NCBI GenBank assembly: GCA_963761115.1
Contig: CAVXFS010000005.1
Location: forward strand, 558,001-622,000
DNA: 64,000 nucleotides
From: CAVXFS01 sp963761115
GTDB lineage: Bacteria > Pseudomonadota > Gammaproteobacteria > Burkholderiales > Gallionellaceae
Direction: 5' to 3'
The notes below the pieces were generated by a model that saw only the letters and a program-made list of their open reading frames with translations, was not told the DNA's origin and made no database searches. Shown piece after piece: positions 42,172 through 51,900 of this stretch. Both the position numbers and the translations under genes were made by a program. Within the stretch, counting starts at the first letter, position 1. Every line of letters begins with the position of its first letter.

Positions 42172-44322
42172 CTAAGTCATGTTTCGCGCCAGCAGTATCG
42201 CGCTGGATCGCGGGCGCAGGCGGTAGGTTTCCGCATCCTGCCAAAGCGGTTCTTCTCCAGCGGCCAATATATCCTGTGGCGATTCGTGCGAAGTATCCGC
42301 GGCCACAAACCACTCAGTCGCCAACAGTAGATCAGGCAATTTGAAATCGATCGCATCGTTGCCGGCATTGAACATCAGAAAAAGCGCGCTCTGTTCGTCT
42401 TCATTGATCAGGCAGGCAAGCTGTTTTGCGTTCGTATCGGCCCAGTCGGGCAATCCTCCCGGTGGAGCGAACCAGTGGATCCCGGCATCCGTATAGAATT
42501 CCTCCTTGCTCAACACCGGGTGGTTGCGGCGCAAGGCAATCATGCCGCGGGTGAAGCGCAAGATGTCGCTGTGCTGTTCCTGATAGCCCCAGTCATACCA
42601 GTTAGTCTCGTTGTCCTGACACCATGCGTTGTTGTTGCCGCCCTGCGTGCGGCGCATCTCGTCACCGCCGAGCAGCATCGGTACGCCGCGCGAGACCAGC
42701 AGGGTCAGCAGGAAGTTCTTGATCTGGCGTTTGCGTAAGGCCTCGATCCCGGCATCCGTTGTCTCGCCTTCGACGCCGCAGTTCTCGCTGAAGTTGGCAT
42801 CGGTTCCATCGTGGTTGTTTTCACCGTTCGCTTCATTGTGCTTGTTCTGGTAGCTCACCAGGTCGTTGAGTGTGAAGCCGTCGTGGCAGGTGACGAAATT
42901 GATGCTGCCCTCTGGACCCTTGCCCGACCTGGTGTAGATATCTGCACTGCCGCAGATGCGGCTGGCGAACAGGCCGAGCATGCCGTCATCGCCGCGCCAG
43001 AAACGCCGTACATCATCGCGGTAGCGGCCGTTCCACTCCGCCCAGCGCCGTTCCGAAAAACTGCCCACCTCGTACGCGCCGGCGGCATCCCACGCCTCGG
43101 CGATGATCTTGACGTCGCGCAGGATCGGGTCCTCGGCGATGCGTTCCAGCAGCGGGGCATCGGCCAGCAGTTTGCCGTTGCCGTCGCGGCCAAGTACCGA
43201 GGCCAGGTCAAAGCGGAATCCATCCACATGCATCTCCACCACCCAGCTGCGCAGCGCACCCATGATGTGATCGCGCACCACCGGATGGTTGGCATTGATA
43301 GTGTTGCCGGTTCCGGCGTAGTCGAGGTAATGGCGCTGGTCCGGCGCCAGCATGTAGAAGATCGCGTTATCGATGCCGCGAAAACCAAAGGTCGGGCCGA
43401 GTTCGTTTCCTTCCGCCGTGTGGTTGAACACCACATCGAGGATCACTTCGATGCCGGCCTGGTGCAGCGCGCGCACCATCTCCTTGAACTCCAGCTTCTG
43501 CTGGCCCAGCCCGCCTGTACTGCTGTAGGACGCTTTCGGCGCAAAGAATGACACCGGGTCGTAGCCCCAGTAATTATTGAGCGGTTCGCCGGTTTGCGGG
43601 TTGGTGACCGGAACCTGATGATCGTTGAATTCTTGCACCGGCATCAATTCCACGGCCGTCACGCCCAGCTCAGTCAGATAGGGGATCTTTTCCATCAGCC
43701 CGCGATAGGTGCCGGGATGCGCCACGCCGGCGCTGGCATGGATGCTGAATCCGCGCACATGCGTTTCATAGATCACGGTCCGTGACCAGGGATGCTTGAG
43801 AGGCCGGTCATCGTGCCAGTGGAAGTGCTCATTGGTGAACATGCATTTCGGCATGGCGCCGGCATCGTCGATAGTCGAACGAACCAGATCAGGTTCCGGC
43901 GCCGACGCATCGTAGCCCAGGGCCGGGTCAAACTCCCACGCAGGCAATGGCGCGATCACGGTCGCGAACGGGTCCAGCAACAACTTGCTGAAATTGAAAC
44001 GGTGGCCTGCGTCGGGCTGGTATGGGCCGTCCACCCGGTAGCCATAGAGCTGGCCGGAACGGATCCCCTCGACCCAGACGTGCCACACATCCCCCGTGCG
44101 ATTGCGCGCGGGATCGAGATCGATCACCCTGGTTGGCGCCGCATCTGCGGGATGGTCGAACAACTCCAGGCGGACGCTGCTGGCATGCCGGCTGAACAGG
44201 GAAAAGTTGACGCCCCCGCTGGATTCTGAAGTTCCTAACGGTAACGGTACGCCCCTGCGCACTGCGGTGCGCTCACTGACTGCTGATACATAATCATCGA
44301 GTGGGCGTTCGGGAGTATTCAT
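42172..44322 (-). CDS. glgX: Glycogen debranching enzyme (isoamylase type)
   Basis: A 716-residue GH13 enzyme that hydrolyses alpha-1,6 branches of phosphorylase-limit glycogen. N-terminal CBM48 (GVNFSLFSRHASSVRLELFD). Catalytic GH13 motifs: DVVFNHTAEG (region I), GFRFDLAS (region II, nucleophile Asp), KIIAEAWD (region III, acid Glu) and FVTCHDGFTL (region IV). The C-terminal ATEWFVAADTSHESPQD is duplicated as a relic at 20.7 kb. It begins 12 nt after the glgP stop, forming a glycogen-breakdown pair. Confidence 0.95.
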   Translation of the reverse strand: MNTPERPLDDYVSAVSERTAVRRGVPLPLGTSESSGGVNFSLFSRHASSVRLELFDHPADAAPTRVIDLDPARNRTGDVWHVWVEGIRSGQLYGYRVDGPYQPDAGHRFNFSKLLLDPFATVIAPLPAWEFDPALGYDASAPEPDLVRSTIDDAGAMPKCMFTNEHFHWHDDRPLKHPWSRTVIYETHVRGFSIHASAGVAHPGTYRGLMEKIPYLTELGVTAVELMPVQEFNDHQVPVTNPQTGEPLNNYWGYDPVSFFAPKASYSSTGGLGQQKLEFKEMVRALHQAGIEVILDVVFNHTAEGNELGPTFGFRGIDNAIFYMLAPDQRHYLDYAGTGNTINANHPVVRDHIMGALRSWVVEMHVDGFRFDLASVLGRDGNGKLLADAPLLERIAEDPILRDVKIIAEAWDAAGAYEVGSFSERRWAEWNGRYRDDVRRFWRGDDGMLGLFASRICGSADIYTRSGKGPEGSINFVTCHDGFTLNDLVSYQNKHNEANGENNHDGTDANFSENCGVEGETTDAGIEALRKRQIKNFLLTLLVSRGVPMLLGGDEMRRTQGGNNNAWCQDNETNWYDWGYQEQHSDILRFTRGMIALRRNHPVLSKEEFYTDAGIHWFAPPGGLPDWADTNAKQLACLINEDEQSALFLMFNAGNDAIDFKLPDLLLATEWFVAADTSHESPQDILAAGEEPLWQDAETYRLRPRSSAILLARNMT

Positions 44323-44334
44323 GCTTGGCTTTAA

Positions 44335-46881
44335 TCAACGCTGCCACAGGATCCGCGCGGCTTCGAGGGGCACGGCCGCGCCGTCGCGGTGCGGGATGAG
44401 TCGCGCCGTATAGTCCGTTGCCGGGCGGGTTGCGGGCACCTCGGCATGATAGGCATAGCCGTTGGTTGCCCCCACCAGTTGCCGCGTGCGTTGCATCTCC
44501 ACCCGTTGCGGCGCAGCACCATCGTTGCCATCGGCGTACAGCTCTACCCGCACTGCTTCAGGGTCGAGGTCATCAAGGTATATTTGAACGTCGAAAGCAT
44601 GTTGCCTGTCATCGGATTCAACCTTCACCTCGCCGAAGCGCAACGTGTTCCAATGCTGGTCCAGCGCGTTGCGCCAGCCAACCATTGCCGCGCCGAATTC
44701 ACCCTTGCCGGCGGCCCGCTCAAGATAGGCCGAGGCTGCCGGCAAATAGTGTTGTTCGGTGTACTCGCGCACCGCACGACTGGAGGAGAAACGCGGCGTC
44801 AATTGCGCCATGCTTTCGCGCATCCGCGCCACCCAGGCAACGGGAATGCCCTGTTCGTCGCGCGTGTAGAACTCGGGGATCACCTCGCGCTCGAGCAGGT
44901 CATACAGCGCTTCCGCTTCGATGGCATCCAGTGCGGGGTCATCACCATGTTCCTGTCCATCGCCCAGCGCCCAACCGACTTCCGGCGTGTAGGCTTCCGC
45001 CCACCAGCCGTCGAGTTCGGACAGGTTGATGCCGCCATTGACCAGCACCTTCATGCCGCTGGTGCCGCACGCTTCCCACGGGCGGCGTGGCGTGTTGAGC
45101 CAGACATCTGCGCCCTGCACCAGCTGCTCGGTCAGGTGCATGTCGTAGTCGCTGATGAAGACCACATGCGAACGTGCTTCGGAACGGCGGATGAACTGGA
45201 TCCATTGCTGGATCAAGGCTTGCCCTGCCACATCTGCGGGATGGGCCTTGCCGGCCATGATCAGTTGCACCGGGCGCTGCGGATCGCTCAGCAGGCGCAG
45301 CAATCGTTCCGGGTCGTGCAACAATAAATTAGGCCGCTTGTAGCTGGCAAAGCGGCGCGCAAAACCCAGTGTCAGCACATTGGGATCGAACAGGTGCATG
45401 GCCTCTTCAGCCGATTCGTGCGGCGCACCGGAAGCGGACAACTGCCGTGACAGTCGCTCGCGGGCGAATTCGATCAGCGATTTCCTGCCAGCCGTGCGAA
45501 ATTGCCAGAGCCTGGCATCAGCTACCTTGCGAATGTCCTGCTCCATCGTATCGGCCCCATCCATCCAGCGATTCTTGCCGCAGGCTTCGGTCCAGAGCGC
45601 GTCGGCCGGGGCCGAATCCCAGGTCGGCATATGCACGCCGTTGGTTACGTGCCCGACTGGCACTTCTTCCTCCGGCCAATGGGGAAAGAGGGGTCCGAAC
45701 AGGTGGCGGCTCACCTGTCCATGCAGGCGACTCACGCCATTCACCGCGCCGCTGCCGCGAATCGCGAGGTAGGCCATGTTGAACGGCTCCGTCTCATCGT
45801 TCGGGTTGTGCCGGCCCATGGCCAGTAGATCCTGCAGTGATATGCCGAGCTGCGTGCGCGTATAGCCGCCCAGGTATTGCTCGATCAGCGCCGGCGCAAA
45901 ACGGTCGAAACCGGCAGCCACCGCCGTGTGCGTGGTGAACAGGTTGCCCGCCCGGGTCACCGCCAGCGCAGCCTCGAAAGTCAGGCCGGTTTCCTTCATG
46001 AAACTGCGCGCGCGTTCCAGCACCGCAAACGCCGCATGTCCTTCATTCAGGTGGCACACGTCCGGCTTGATGCCAAGTGCCGCCAGCAGTCGCCAGCCGC
46101 CGATGCCAAGCAGCATCTCCTGCTTGAGGCGCAGCTCCGGGCCGCCGCCATACAGCTCGCTGGTGATGCCGCGATGCGCGGGGTAATTCGCGGCATCGTT
46201 GCTGTCCAGCAGGTACAACATCACGCGCCCGACCTGCACTTGCCAGGCGCGCAGCCAGACCGAATAACCCGGCAGTGCGATCTCCAGCCGCAACCATTCG
46301 CCATTCTCCTGGCGCAACGGCGTGATCGGCAACTGGCCGGGGTCGTTGTACGGAAACAGGGCCAGTTGCGCGCCGACCTTGTCGATCTCCTGGCGAAAAT
46401 AGCCTTGCTGGTAGAGCAGTCCCACGCCGACCACCGGCACGCCCAGGTCGCTGGCGGCCTTGAGCTGGTCGCCGGCTACGTTGCCGAGTCCGCCGGAGTA
46501 GATCGGCAAGGCTTCGCTCAACATGTATTCCATGCTGAAATATGCGACACAGTTAAGCTTTGATTGCGGATGGGCTTGCTGGAACCACGCGGGTGCCTCT
46601 GCCGCATCGCGCCTGGCTTGCGCCAGCTCGTCGACTTTCCAGCGAAAGCCGGGATCGGCCAATAACTGCCGGAGTTTCTCGTGTGAGACCGTCTGCAGCA
46701 CGACCCAGGGATTTTGGGTCAATTCCCACAGCACCGGGTCCAGCTGCCGCCACACATCGTCGGTGGCGTGATTCCACGCCGAGCGCATGTCCAGCGCAAG
46801 CTCGGACAGGGAATCGAATCCTTCCACATCTGTTAGCCGGAGATGCCCCTTCGGCCGATTGATTTGTGCTGGTTCGCTCAT
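44335..46881 (-). CDS. glgP: Alpha-glucan (glycogen) phosphorylase, DUF3417-containing
   Basis: An 848-residue GT35 enzyme releasing glucose-1-phosphate from alpha-1,4-glucans. The N-terminal DUF3417 (SLSELALDMRSAWNH) and shorter length mark the alpha-glucan phosphorylase branch of bacteria and archaea, distinct from E. coli GlgP. Core segments: CVAYFSMEYMLSEALPIYSG, CHLNEGHAAFAVLE, ARRFASYKRPNLLLHD and the pyridoxal-phosphate region RRPWEACGTSGMKVLVNGG, where the Lys forms the Schiff base. The ATG at 46881 follows AGGTGAGAGT. Together with GlgX it feeds sugars toward glycolysis or the phosphoketolase route. Confidence 0.94.
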   Translation of the reverse strand: MSEPAQINRPKGHLRLTDVEGFDSLSELALDMRSAWNHATDDVWRQLDPVLWELTQNPWVVLQTVSHEKLRQLLADPGFRWKVDELAQARRDAAEAPAWFQQAHPQSKLNCVAYFSMEYMLSEALPIYSGGLGNVAGDQLKAASDLGVPVVGVGLLYQQGYFRQEIDKVGAQLALFPYNDPGQLPITPLRQENGEWLRLEIALPGYSVWLRAWQVQVGRVMLYLLDSNDAANYPAHRGITSELYGGGPELRLKQEMLLGIGGWRLLAALGIKPDVCHLNEGHAAFAVLERARSFMKETGLTFEAALAVTRAGNLFTTHTAVAAGFDRFAPALIEQYLGGYTRTQLGISLQDLLAMGRHNPNDETEPFNMAYLAIRGSGAVNGVSRLHGQVSRHLFGPLFPHWPEEEVPVGHVTNGVHMPTWDSAPADALWTEACGKNRWMDGADTMEQDIRKVADARLWQFRTAGRKSLIEFARERLSRQLSASGAPHESAEEAMHLFDPNVLTLGFARRFASYKRPNLLLHDPERLLRLLSDPQRPVQLIMAGKAHPADVAGQALIQQWIQFIRRSEARSHVVFISDYDMHLTEQLVQGADVWLNTPRRPWEACGTSGMKVLVNGGINLSELDGWWAEAYTPEVGWALGDGQEHGDDPALDAIEAEALYDLLEREVIPEFYTRDEQGIPVAWVARMRESMAQLTPRFSSSRAVREYTEQHYLPAASAYLERAAGKGEFGAAMVGWRNALDQHWNTLRFGEVKVESDDRQHAFDVQIYLDDLDPEAVRVELYADGNDGAAPQRVEMQRTRQLVGATNGYAYHAEVPATRPATDYTARLIPHRDGAAVPLEAARILWQR

Positions 46882-47072
46882 ACTCTCACCTGCTGATTTG
46901 TACTGAACTGAATTCTCGAGTTCATTGGTCAGTATCCATTTTGTGGTGCCAGCCTTGCCGTCATTGCTGGCGGCCGATCGATGTCGTCCCGGTCATGCTG
47001 GTAGCCGTTCCGCTCCGGGTTCATTCTCCGGCATGAATCATGTAGATACCACCTGTAATGAAAAGTTGCAGC

Positions 47073-47483
47073 TTATGCTTCGGGTGTATTGGTGTCATTC
47101 GCACCGATTAACAATTCTGCTCGCGCCTCCGCTGCCAACGCCTGATATTTCTTTTGGAAAGAGTCAAGTATGCCTTCTTCGAGTTCTTCCAGGTCAAGCA
47201 GCGAGTTGTGTGCACCAGTGGTTGCGCGAATGAGTTCATCAAGCTTGACCTGGATCGCTTCCGTATCGCGATACTGCGTATTCTGGATCAGGAATACCAT
47301 CAGGAACGTGATGATCGTGGTTCCGGTGTTGATGACCAGCTGCCAAGTGTCACTGTAGTGGAATATCGGCCCGGTGATGACCCATGCCAGGATGACGGCC
47401 AGGGCCATGACAAACACGCGCGGCCGACCACAGAAACGGGCTGCCGCCTTTGAGAATTGAGAGTACCAGGTCGAATTGTGCAT
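47073..47483 (-). CDS. Low-affinity iron permease family (PF04120) membrane protein
   Basis: A 136-residue protein with two membrane helices: VFVMALAVILAWVITGPIF and LVINTGTTIITFLMVFLIQN. NTQYRDTEAIQVKLDELI immediately after the second helix is the family signature. The family name comes from yeast Fet4-like similarity, but bacterial short members have no proven iron transport. The ATG at 47483 (MHNSTWYSQF) follows GAGGAAACC; an upstream extension is poorly supported. The C-terminal tail is Leu/Glu-rich. Confidence 0.83.
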   Translation of the reverse strand: MHNSTWYSQFSKAAARFCGRPRVFVMALAVILAWVITGPIFHYSDTWQLVINTGTTIITFLMVFLIQNTQYRDTEAIQVKLDELIRATTGAHNSLLDLEELEEGILDSFQKKYQALAAEARAELLIGANDTNTPEA

Positions 47484-47621
47484 GGCAGTGGTTTCCTCGA
47501 GCTTTTTATCGTCCTGCCGGAATATCCGTTTGCAAGCCGAATCCCGCACACTGGTTTCAAGTACCCGGTCTGCACGATCAGTTGAGCAAGCTGGTACATG
47601 CTATCGGGAAAGTAGTTGCCT

Positions 47622-47643
47622 CTCTGTGTGGTATCGCACAGAG
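47622..47643 (+). promoter_or_regulatory. Conserved palindrome upstream of the small lipoprotein gene (copy 3)
   Basis: CTCTGTG and CACAGAG (7-bp arms) around TGGTATCG. The inner TGTGTGGTATCGCACAG aligns with the sites at 20615 (reverse) and 20798. It is 83 nt upstream of the lipoprotein ATG. Confidence 0.55.
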
Positions 47644-47725
47644 GTGAATCTTGCGAACATATACCCTGCGATTTGCTGAACTGGGTCCCGAACGATCGGC
47701 GGCTCGTGCCGAAAGGAGCTTTACG

Positions 47726-47887
47726 ATGAACAAGACTTTCAAGTTGTCGATAATGATGCTTGCGCTGACGACCCTGCTTGCGGGTTGTTATTTCCCGGGT
47801 TGGTGGGGTTATCGAGGAGACCATGACAGGGGCGATAGGGGTGACCGTGGCAGCGATCATCGGGGTGATCGCGGGGATAGGCGATAG
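47726..47887 (+). CDS. Small Asp/Arg/Gly-rich lipoprotein (53 aa)
   Basis: Starts MNKTFKLSIMMLALTTLLAG with Cys21 completing the lipobox (TLLAGC). The mature part is about 32 residues: FPGWWGYRGDHDRGDRGDRG then SDHRGDRGDRR, a DRG-type repeat. Expected to be a lipid-anchored envelope peptide. The ATG at 47726 follows AAAGGAG at 7 nt. A strong palindrome shared with two other small genes lies upstream. Function unknown; small charged lipoproteins like this are often stress-induced. Confidence 0.75.
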   Translation: MNKTFKLSIMMLALTTLLAGCYFPGWWGYRGDHDRGDRGDRGSDHRGDRGDRR

Positions 47888-47959
47888 CGCGCAAGTTCGT
47901 GAACACCGGGTCGGGTAGAGCTGGCCCGTTATCCGTCGTTGATCTGTCTGCTCACGATA

Positions 47960-50440
47960 TCAGGAAGCAGCCGGATAGCCTTCGATATCCATGCGTCGCT
48001 TCAGCTTGTTCAATTCGGCATGGTAGAAATCACCCTCGATACGATCCGTGGCCTCATGGTACATCTCCTCAAAATGTTCGGGTTCGAATGTATTGTTCCC
48101 ATGCACCACGTACATGTACAGGTACGGCATGTCGATGGTCACGGCACGCACGGTTTCGAGCAGTTTTTCCACCACGGGCGTATCCTCGCCGTAGCGCAGG
48201 GCGGGGTATTCCGGCATGACGGACTTGTCGCATAACAGGGAACCTTCCCAGTTGCGGTATGGAGATACTGCAAGGCGCTTCAGGTTGGGCCACCAGATCA
48301 CCCAGCGCTTCAGGAGGCAAGCCTGCGCGCCGGACTTCGCCAGTTCGCAGAACTGGAATTCGAGCCTCTGCGGGTCGTAGATATCGTCATCGTCCCATTG
48401 GCAAACGAACTGGCCGGAAGCGTTCGAGACCGACAGATTCCGCAGTTCGCCAAGGGACATGGTCTGCCCGGTCAGTTGAACCAGCCGAATATCCTGCCGC
48501 CCCAGCCCATTTACCAGTTGCTTCACGTCGTCCCCGGGCGCATCGCAGACGATGACAAGTTCCTTGTTGGGGTAGGTTTGAACAATGAAACTGTTGATCG
48601 CCTGTTTGACAAATTCCGGCCGGCCTTTGGTCACCATCAGACAGGAAATCATTGGCCATGCTGCAGTCGAGGCTCGCTCCAGCGGCGGCAATGCCGGGAA
48701 TGATCGGTTTTTCGGTGCCTGGGCAGCGAGGGTATCATCGATGACCGGCACCATTGACAGTACCAATTCCTTGCGAAACCGATAGCGCGCGCCGTTCGTT
48801 ACGATGTCACGATCGGTATCGAAGCGAACTCTCATGCTTGGTATCTGTTGGGGGGTGCCCTGCAACAATTTCGGGGTTTCGGAAAGCGCGATCTGCATCA
48901 ATTGTTCCCGCTCTGCCAGCGTCAGGTCGTGAGACAAGACCTTGGCAAGGGTTTTTTTCGCTTCCAGATAAAATATTCCTGCCCTGCGGGAAATTTCCTT
49001 ATCCTTTATTTCATGGAACTGGGTGCGACGATCATCTTCATGCGGGATATTGCCGATAAAATAAAAGGGGTACTCGTCTTCCCTGAACCCGCCGGACTTC
49101 AGGCGGATGAAAAAATCATCATCCTCCACACCCCAGCCACGAAACGCTTCATCATAGCCGCCGATGCTGTCGAAAGCGCTGTGACTGACGCATGCCATGC
49201 CATATGACTCCAATAATCGACTGCTATTGAGCTTGTTGGCCCTGAAATAAGTATTCTCGTTGTGCAGCCTCGGGCGCAGCCAGTCTAGCCAGCCGGGACG
49301 AACCAGAATGTCCGCATCGAGGCAGCACAGCCATTTCGCAGTAGTGGCGGCAGCGCCGATATTGCGCGCACGGGAGGCACTGAAGTTCTGGTCATCCGTG
49401 ACCCGGACAACCTTGCATTGCGGGTGGTTCTTTTCAACCCAGTCGCCTGTTCCCTGCGGGCATCCATAATCCACCACCACCAACTCGTCGGCCGCCTGGT
49501 CCAGCATCAGCGGCAAGGTTTGCTTCAGGTGATCCAGGCGCCCTTTGCAAATCGTAATGATCGCAATCGTGGCCCCCTTCACCGGGGGAACGGCGGATCT
49601 TGTCGGGACACCGGCAGCGTCATACTGCGCGCCCATGCGCCGTACTCGGAATGGGCCGGCGGCGGGGGAGGGTGGGGTGGTTGCTGCGTGTTCCAGTTTC
49701 TCTCTCGACTGTATATCGACCGGCCTGATAATTAATGGTTCTGTTAACGTGGTGTAATGGTTCTTGAACAGCGCACGATGGCCGACAGGATTAGTGGAGG
49801 CGCTGATGATATTATATTCGAATCCCAATTCCCCATCACTCTCGGCAAAGCGATGGGGGTGAAGTTTCAACAAAGGTTCGATAGCCAACGTGTAGGCTAT
49901 CGGTCCGGTTACCCGTAACACTCCGTAGCGTCCAACACCATCCACGCCGGGCGTGTAGCAGTCGATTTTATTTAATACATACTTGATCACCGACTCAAGA
50001 AAAGGGTGGCCAGGTGTGGCGATAATGTGCCATTGCTGGAATTCTCCGCGGGCGATATGGCTCAGTTCCTGAAACTCCCCCCAATTCGCAAAGGGGGCTT
50101 GCCAGTGTGACAGCAGGTATTGGTCATCATCTCTCAATATGCTATCCAGTGGCAGACGCAGCGAACTCTTGATGTCCAGATATACGCCGCCGCATTTATA
50201 TACCAGCAGATAGCGGAACAGGTCGGCACGCGCCGCGCCGTAGACAGGATTGATCCGGTTGAAGCATTCGACAACGTGGGAATCATAATTGGCGGCAATG
50301 AAACCGATCATGTCCACGTCATCGTAGAACCGGTATTCCCAGCCCGGATTGAGTGCTTTTATTTTGGCGATGTTTTCGCTTAACTCGTCCGGTAACTGAC
50401 TGGAGCCAAAAGTCTGGTGGATTATCTTCGGGATGCTCAT
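47960..50440 (-). CDS. Three-domain glycosyltransferase (OCH1-like + two GT2)
   Basis: An 826-residue fusion. Domain 1 (1-250) is a sugar-transferase DXD type: IPKIIHQTFG, GAARADLFRYLLVYKCGGVYLD, then IK where many relatives have a second Asp. Domain 2 (about 290-500) is GT2-like (TIAIITICKGRLDHLKQTLP, CCLDADILV, WGVEDDDFF as the galactosyltransferase-like DD acid motif). Domain 3 (about 596-826) is a second GT2 (MISCLMVTKGRPEFVKQAI, CQWDDDDIYDP). No membrane segment, so it is cytoplasmic and probably builds a surface glycan in several steps. The start has no clear ribosome site. Confidence 0.85.
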   Translation of the reverse strand: MSIPKIIHQTFGSSQLPDELSENIAKIKALNPGWEYRFYDDVDMIGFIAANYDSHVVECFNRINPVYGAARADLFRYLLVYKCGGVYLDIKSSLRLPLDSILRDDDQYLLSHWQAPFANWGEFQELSHIARGEFQQWHIIATPGHPFLESVIKYVLNKIDCYTPGVDGVGRYGVLRVTGPIAYTLAIEPLLKLHPHRFAESDGELGFEYNIISASTNPVGHRALFKNHYTTLTEPLIIRPVDIQSREKLEHAATTPPSPAAGPFRVRRMGAQYDAAGVPTRSAVPPVKGATIAIITICKGRLDHLKQTLPLMLDQAADELVVVDYGCPQGTGDWVEKNHPQCKVVRVTDDQNFSASRARNIGAAATTAKWLCCLDADILVRPGWLDWLRPRLHNENTYFRANKLNSSRLLESYGMACVSHSAFDSIGGYDEAFRGWGVEDDDFFIRLKSGGFREDEYPFYFIGNIPHEDDRRTQFHEIKDKEISRRAGIFYLEAKKTLAKVLSHDLTLAEREQLMQIALSETPKLLQGTPQQIPSMRVRFDTDRDIVTNGARYRFRKELVLSMVPVIDDTLAAQAPKNRSFPALPPLERASTAAWPMISCLMVTKGRPEFVKQAINSFIVQTYPNKELVIVCDAPGDDVKQLVNGLGRQDIRLVQLTGQTMSLGELRNLSVSNASGQFVCQWDDDDIYDPQRLEFQFCELAKSGAQACLLKRWVIWWPNLKRLAVSPYRNWEGSLLCDKSVMPEYPALRYGEDTPVVEKLLETVRAVTIDMPYLYMYVVHGNNTFEPEHFEEMYHEATDRIEGDFYHAELNKLKRRMDIEGYPAAS

Positions 50441-50665
50441 GCTCGGGGTCCTGGGATTCTCAAACTATTTTCTCCGGCTGTCAGCCTGTCCCGTTCATCA
50501 GAAGCCGATCCATCCGGTCTGATAACCATCGAATACCGGTTTGAGTCCGATCGATCTCGCATAGTCTGCGACATACTTTCCTTCGCCCTGTGCATGCGGC
50601 TCAACTCAAGTGTGTGTCCATGGAGTGTATTTTGCCTTATCCGGGTCGGTCGGAATACAGGGTTC

Positions 50666-51865
50666 TTATATATTTCCGGAAACTTCGCGGCCTGGTTGCC
50701 AGGCCAGGCCAGCGAGCGCAACGATGCAGAATGCCGCACCCGAGTAAAACGTGAATGCTGCCCCCAGTCGGTCCCACATCAATCCTGCCACTGCACTCGC
50801 AACCAGCATGGCGAACCCGCTCATCAGATTGAAAAAACCGTAGGCAGTGCCGCGCAGGTCCGCGGGTGCGGTATCGGCGACCATCGTTGCCAGCAGCCCT
50901 TGGGTGATGCCCATGTGCACACCCCACAGGGCGACACCAGCTATGACCACGCTCCAATGATCGCCGGATGCCAGTACCAGGTCAGCCGCGATCAGGACGA
51001 CCAGGCCAGCTGCCAGCAACATCTTGTGGCTGACGCGGTCGGAAAGCTTGCCGAATGGATAGGCCGAAGCCGCATAGATCAGGTTCATCGCCACCATGAC
51101 CAGCGGCACCAGCGCGACCGGGATGCCGCCCTGCATCGCGCGCAACACCAGGAACGCTTCACTGAAGCGGGCCAGCGTGAACACGGCGCCGATGCCAACC
51201 ACCCACCAATACGGCGCGCCGAGACGCTGGAGATTTTCCTTGCGTATCGGATTCGATCGTTTGCCATGCCCGACTTGTCCTGGTTCGCGAATACCGAACA
51301 GGAGTAGCGCCACAGCCATCAACCCGGGAATCACCGCGACCCAGAACACTGCGCGGAAGTCATTGGCCCATAACAGCATCAAGCCGACGGCAACAAGCGG
51401 GCCGAGAAATGCACCGACGGTATCGAGCGCCTGTCGAAGTCCGAAGGCGGCGCCGCGCAGTTGTGGCGGCGCGATGTCGGCAACCAGCGCATCCCGCGGT
51501 GCGCCGCGAACTCCCTTGCCGACGCGATCCGCCAGGCGGGCCGCAAGCACGATGCCGATGGTGGGTGCGACTGCAAAAATCGGTTTGGTCAATGCGCCCA
51601 GGGTATATCCGAACAGGGCAAGACCCTTGCGCTTGCCCAGATAGTCGCTCAACGCGCCGGAGAACACCTTGACGATCAGCGCCGTCGATTCGGCCAGCCC
51701 TTCGATCAGGCCGACCGCAAACACACTGGCGCCGAGCGTGGTGACCAGGAACATCGGCAGCAGGCTGTGGATCATCTCCGAGGAAATGTCCATCAGCATG
51801 CTGACGAAGCCGAGTATCCAGACACCGGCGGGGATCCGGGCCAGGGTTTCCTTTGTCGAGTTCAT
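50666..51865 (-). CDS. MFS transporter
   Basis: A 399-residue major facilitator with 12 predicted helices. The loop 2-3 signature is GALSDYLGKRKGLALFGYTL and RLADRVGKGVRGAPRDALVADI is the typical loop 4-5 region of the DHA/UMF1-like MFS_1 group. The start at 51865 (MNSTKETLARIPAGV) fits the first helix; a longer frame upstream is low quality and has no ribosome site. Substrate unknown. The DUF3750 lipoprotein gene ends 35 nt before it on the same strand. Confidence 0.86.
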   Translation of the reverse strand: MNSTKETLARIPAGVWILGFVSMLMDISSEMIHSLLPMFLVTTLGASVFAVGLIEGLAESTALIVKVFSGALSDYLGKRKGLALFGYTLGALTKPIFAVAPTIGIVLAARLADRVGKGVRGAPRDALVADIAPPQLRGAAFGLRQALDTVGAFLGPLVAVGLMLLWANDFRAVFWVAVIPGLMAVALLLFGIREPGQVGHGKRSNPIRKENLQRLGAPYWWVVGIGAVFTLARFSEAFLVLRAMQGGIPVALVPLVMVAMNLIYAASAYPFGKLSDRVSHKMLLAAGLVVLIAADLVLASGDHWSVVIAGVALWGVHMGITQGLLATMVADTAPADLRGTAYGFFNLMSGFAMLVASAVAGLMWDRLGAAFTFYSGAAFCIVALAGLAWQPGREVSGNI

Positions 51866-51900
51866 CTCTTCTATGGGTGCCACGCCCTGAATGGCGCTGT

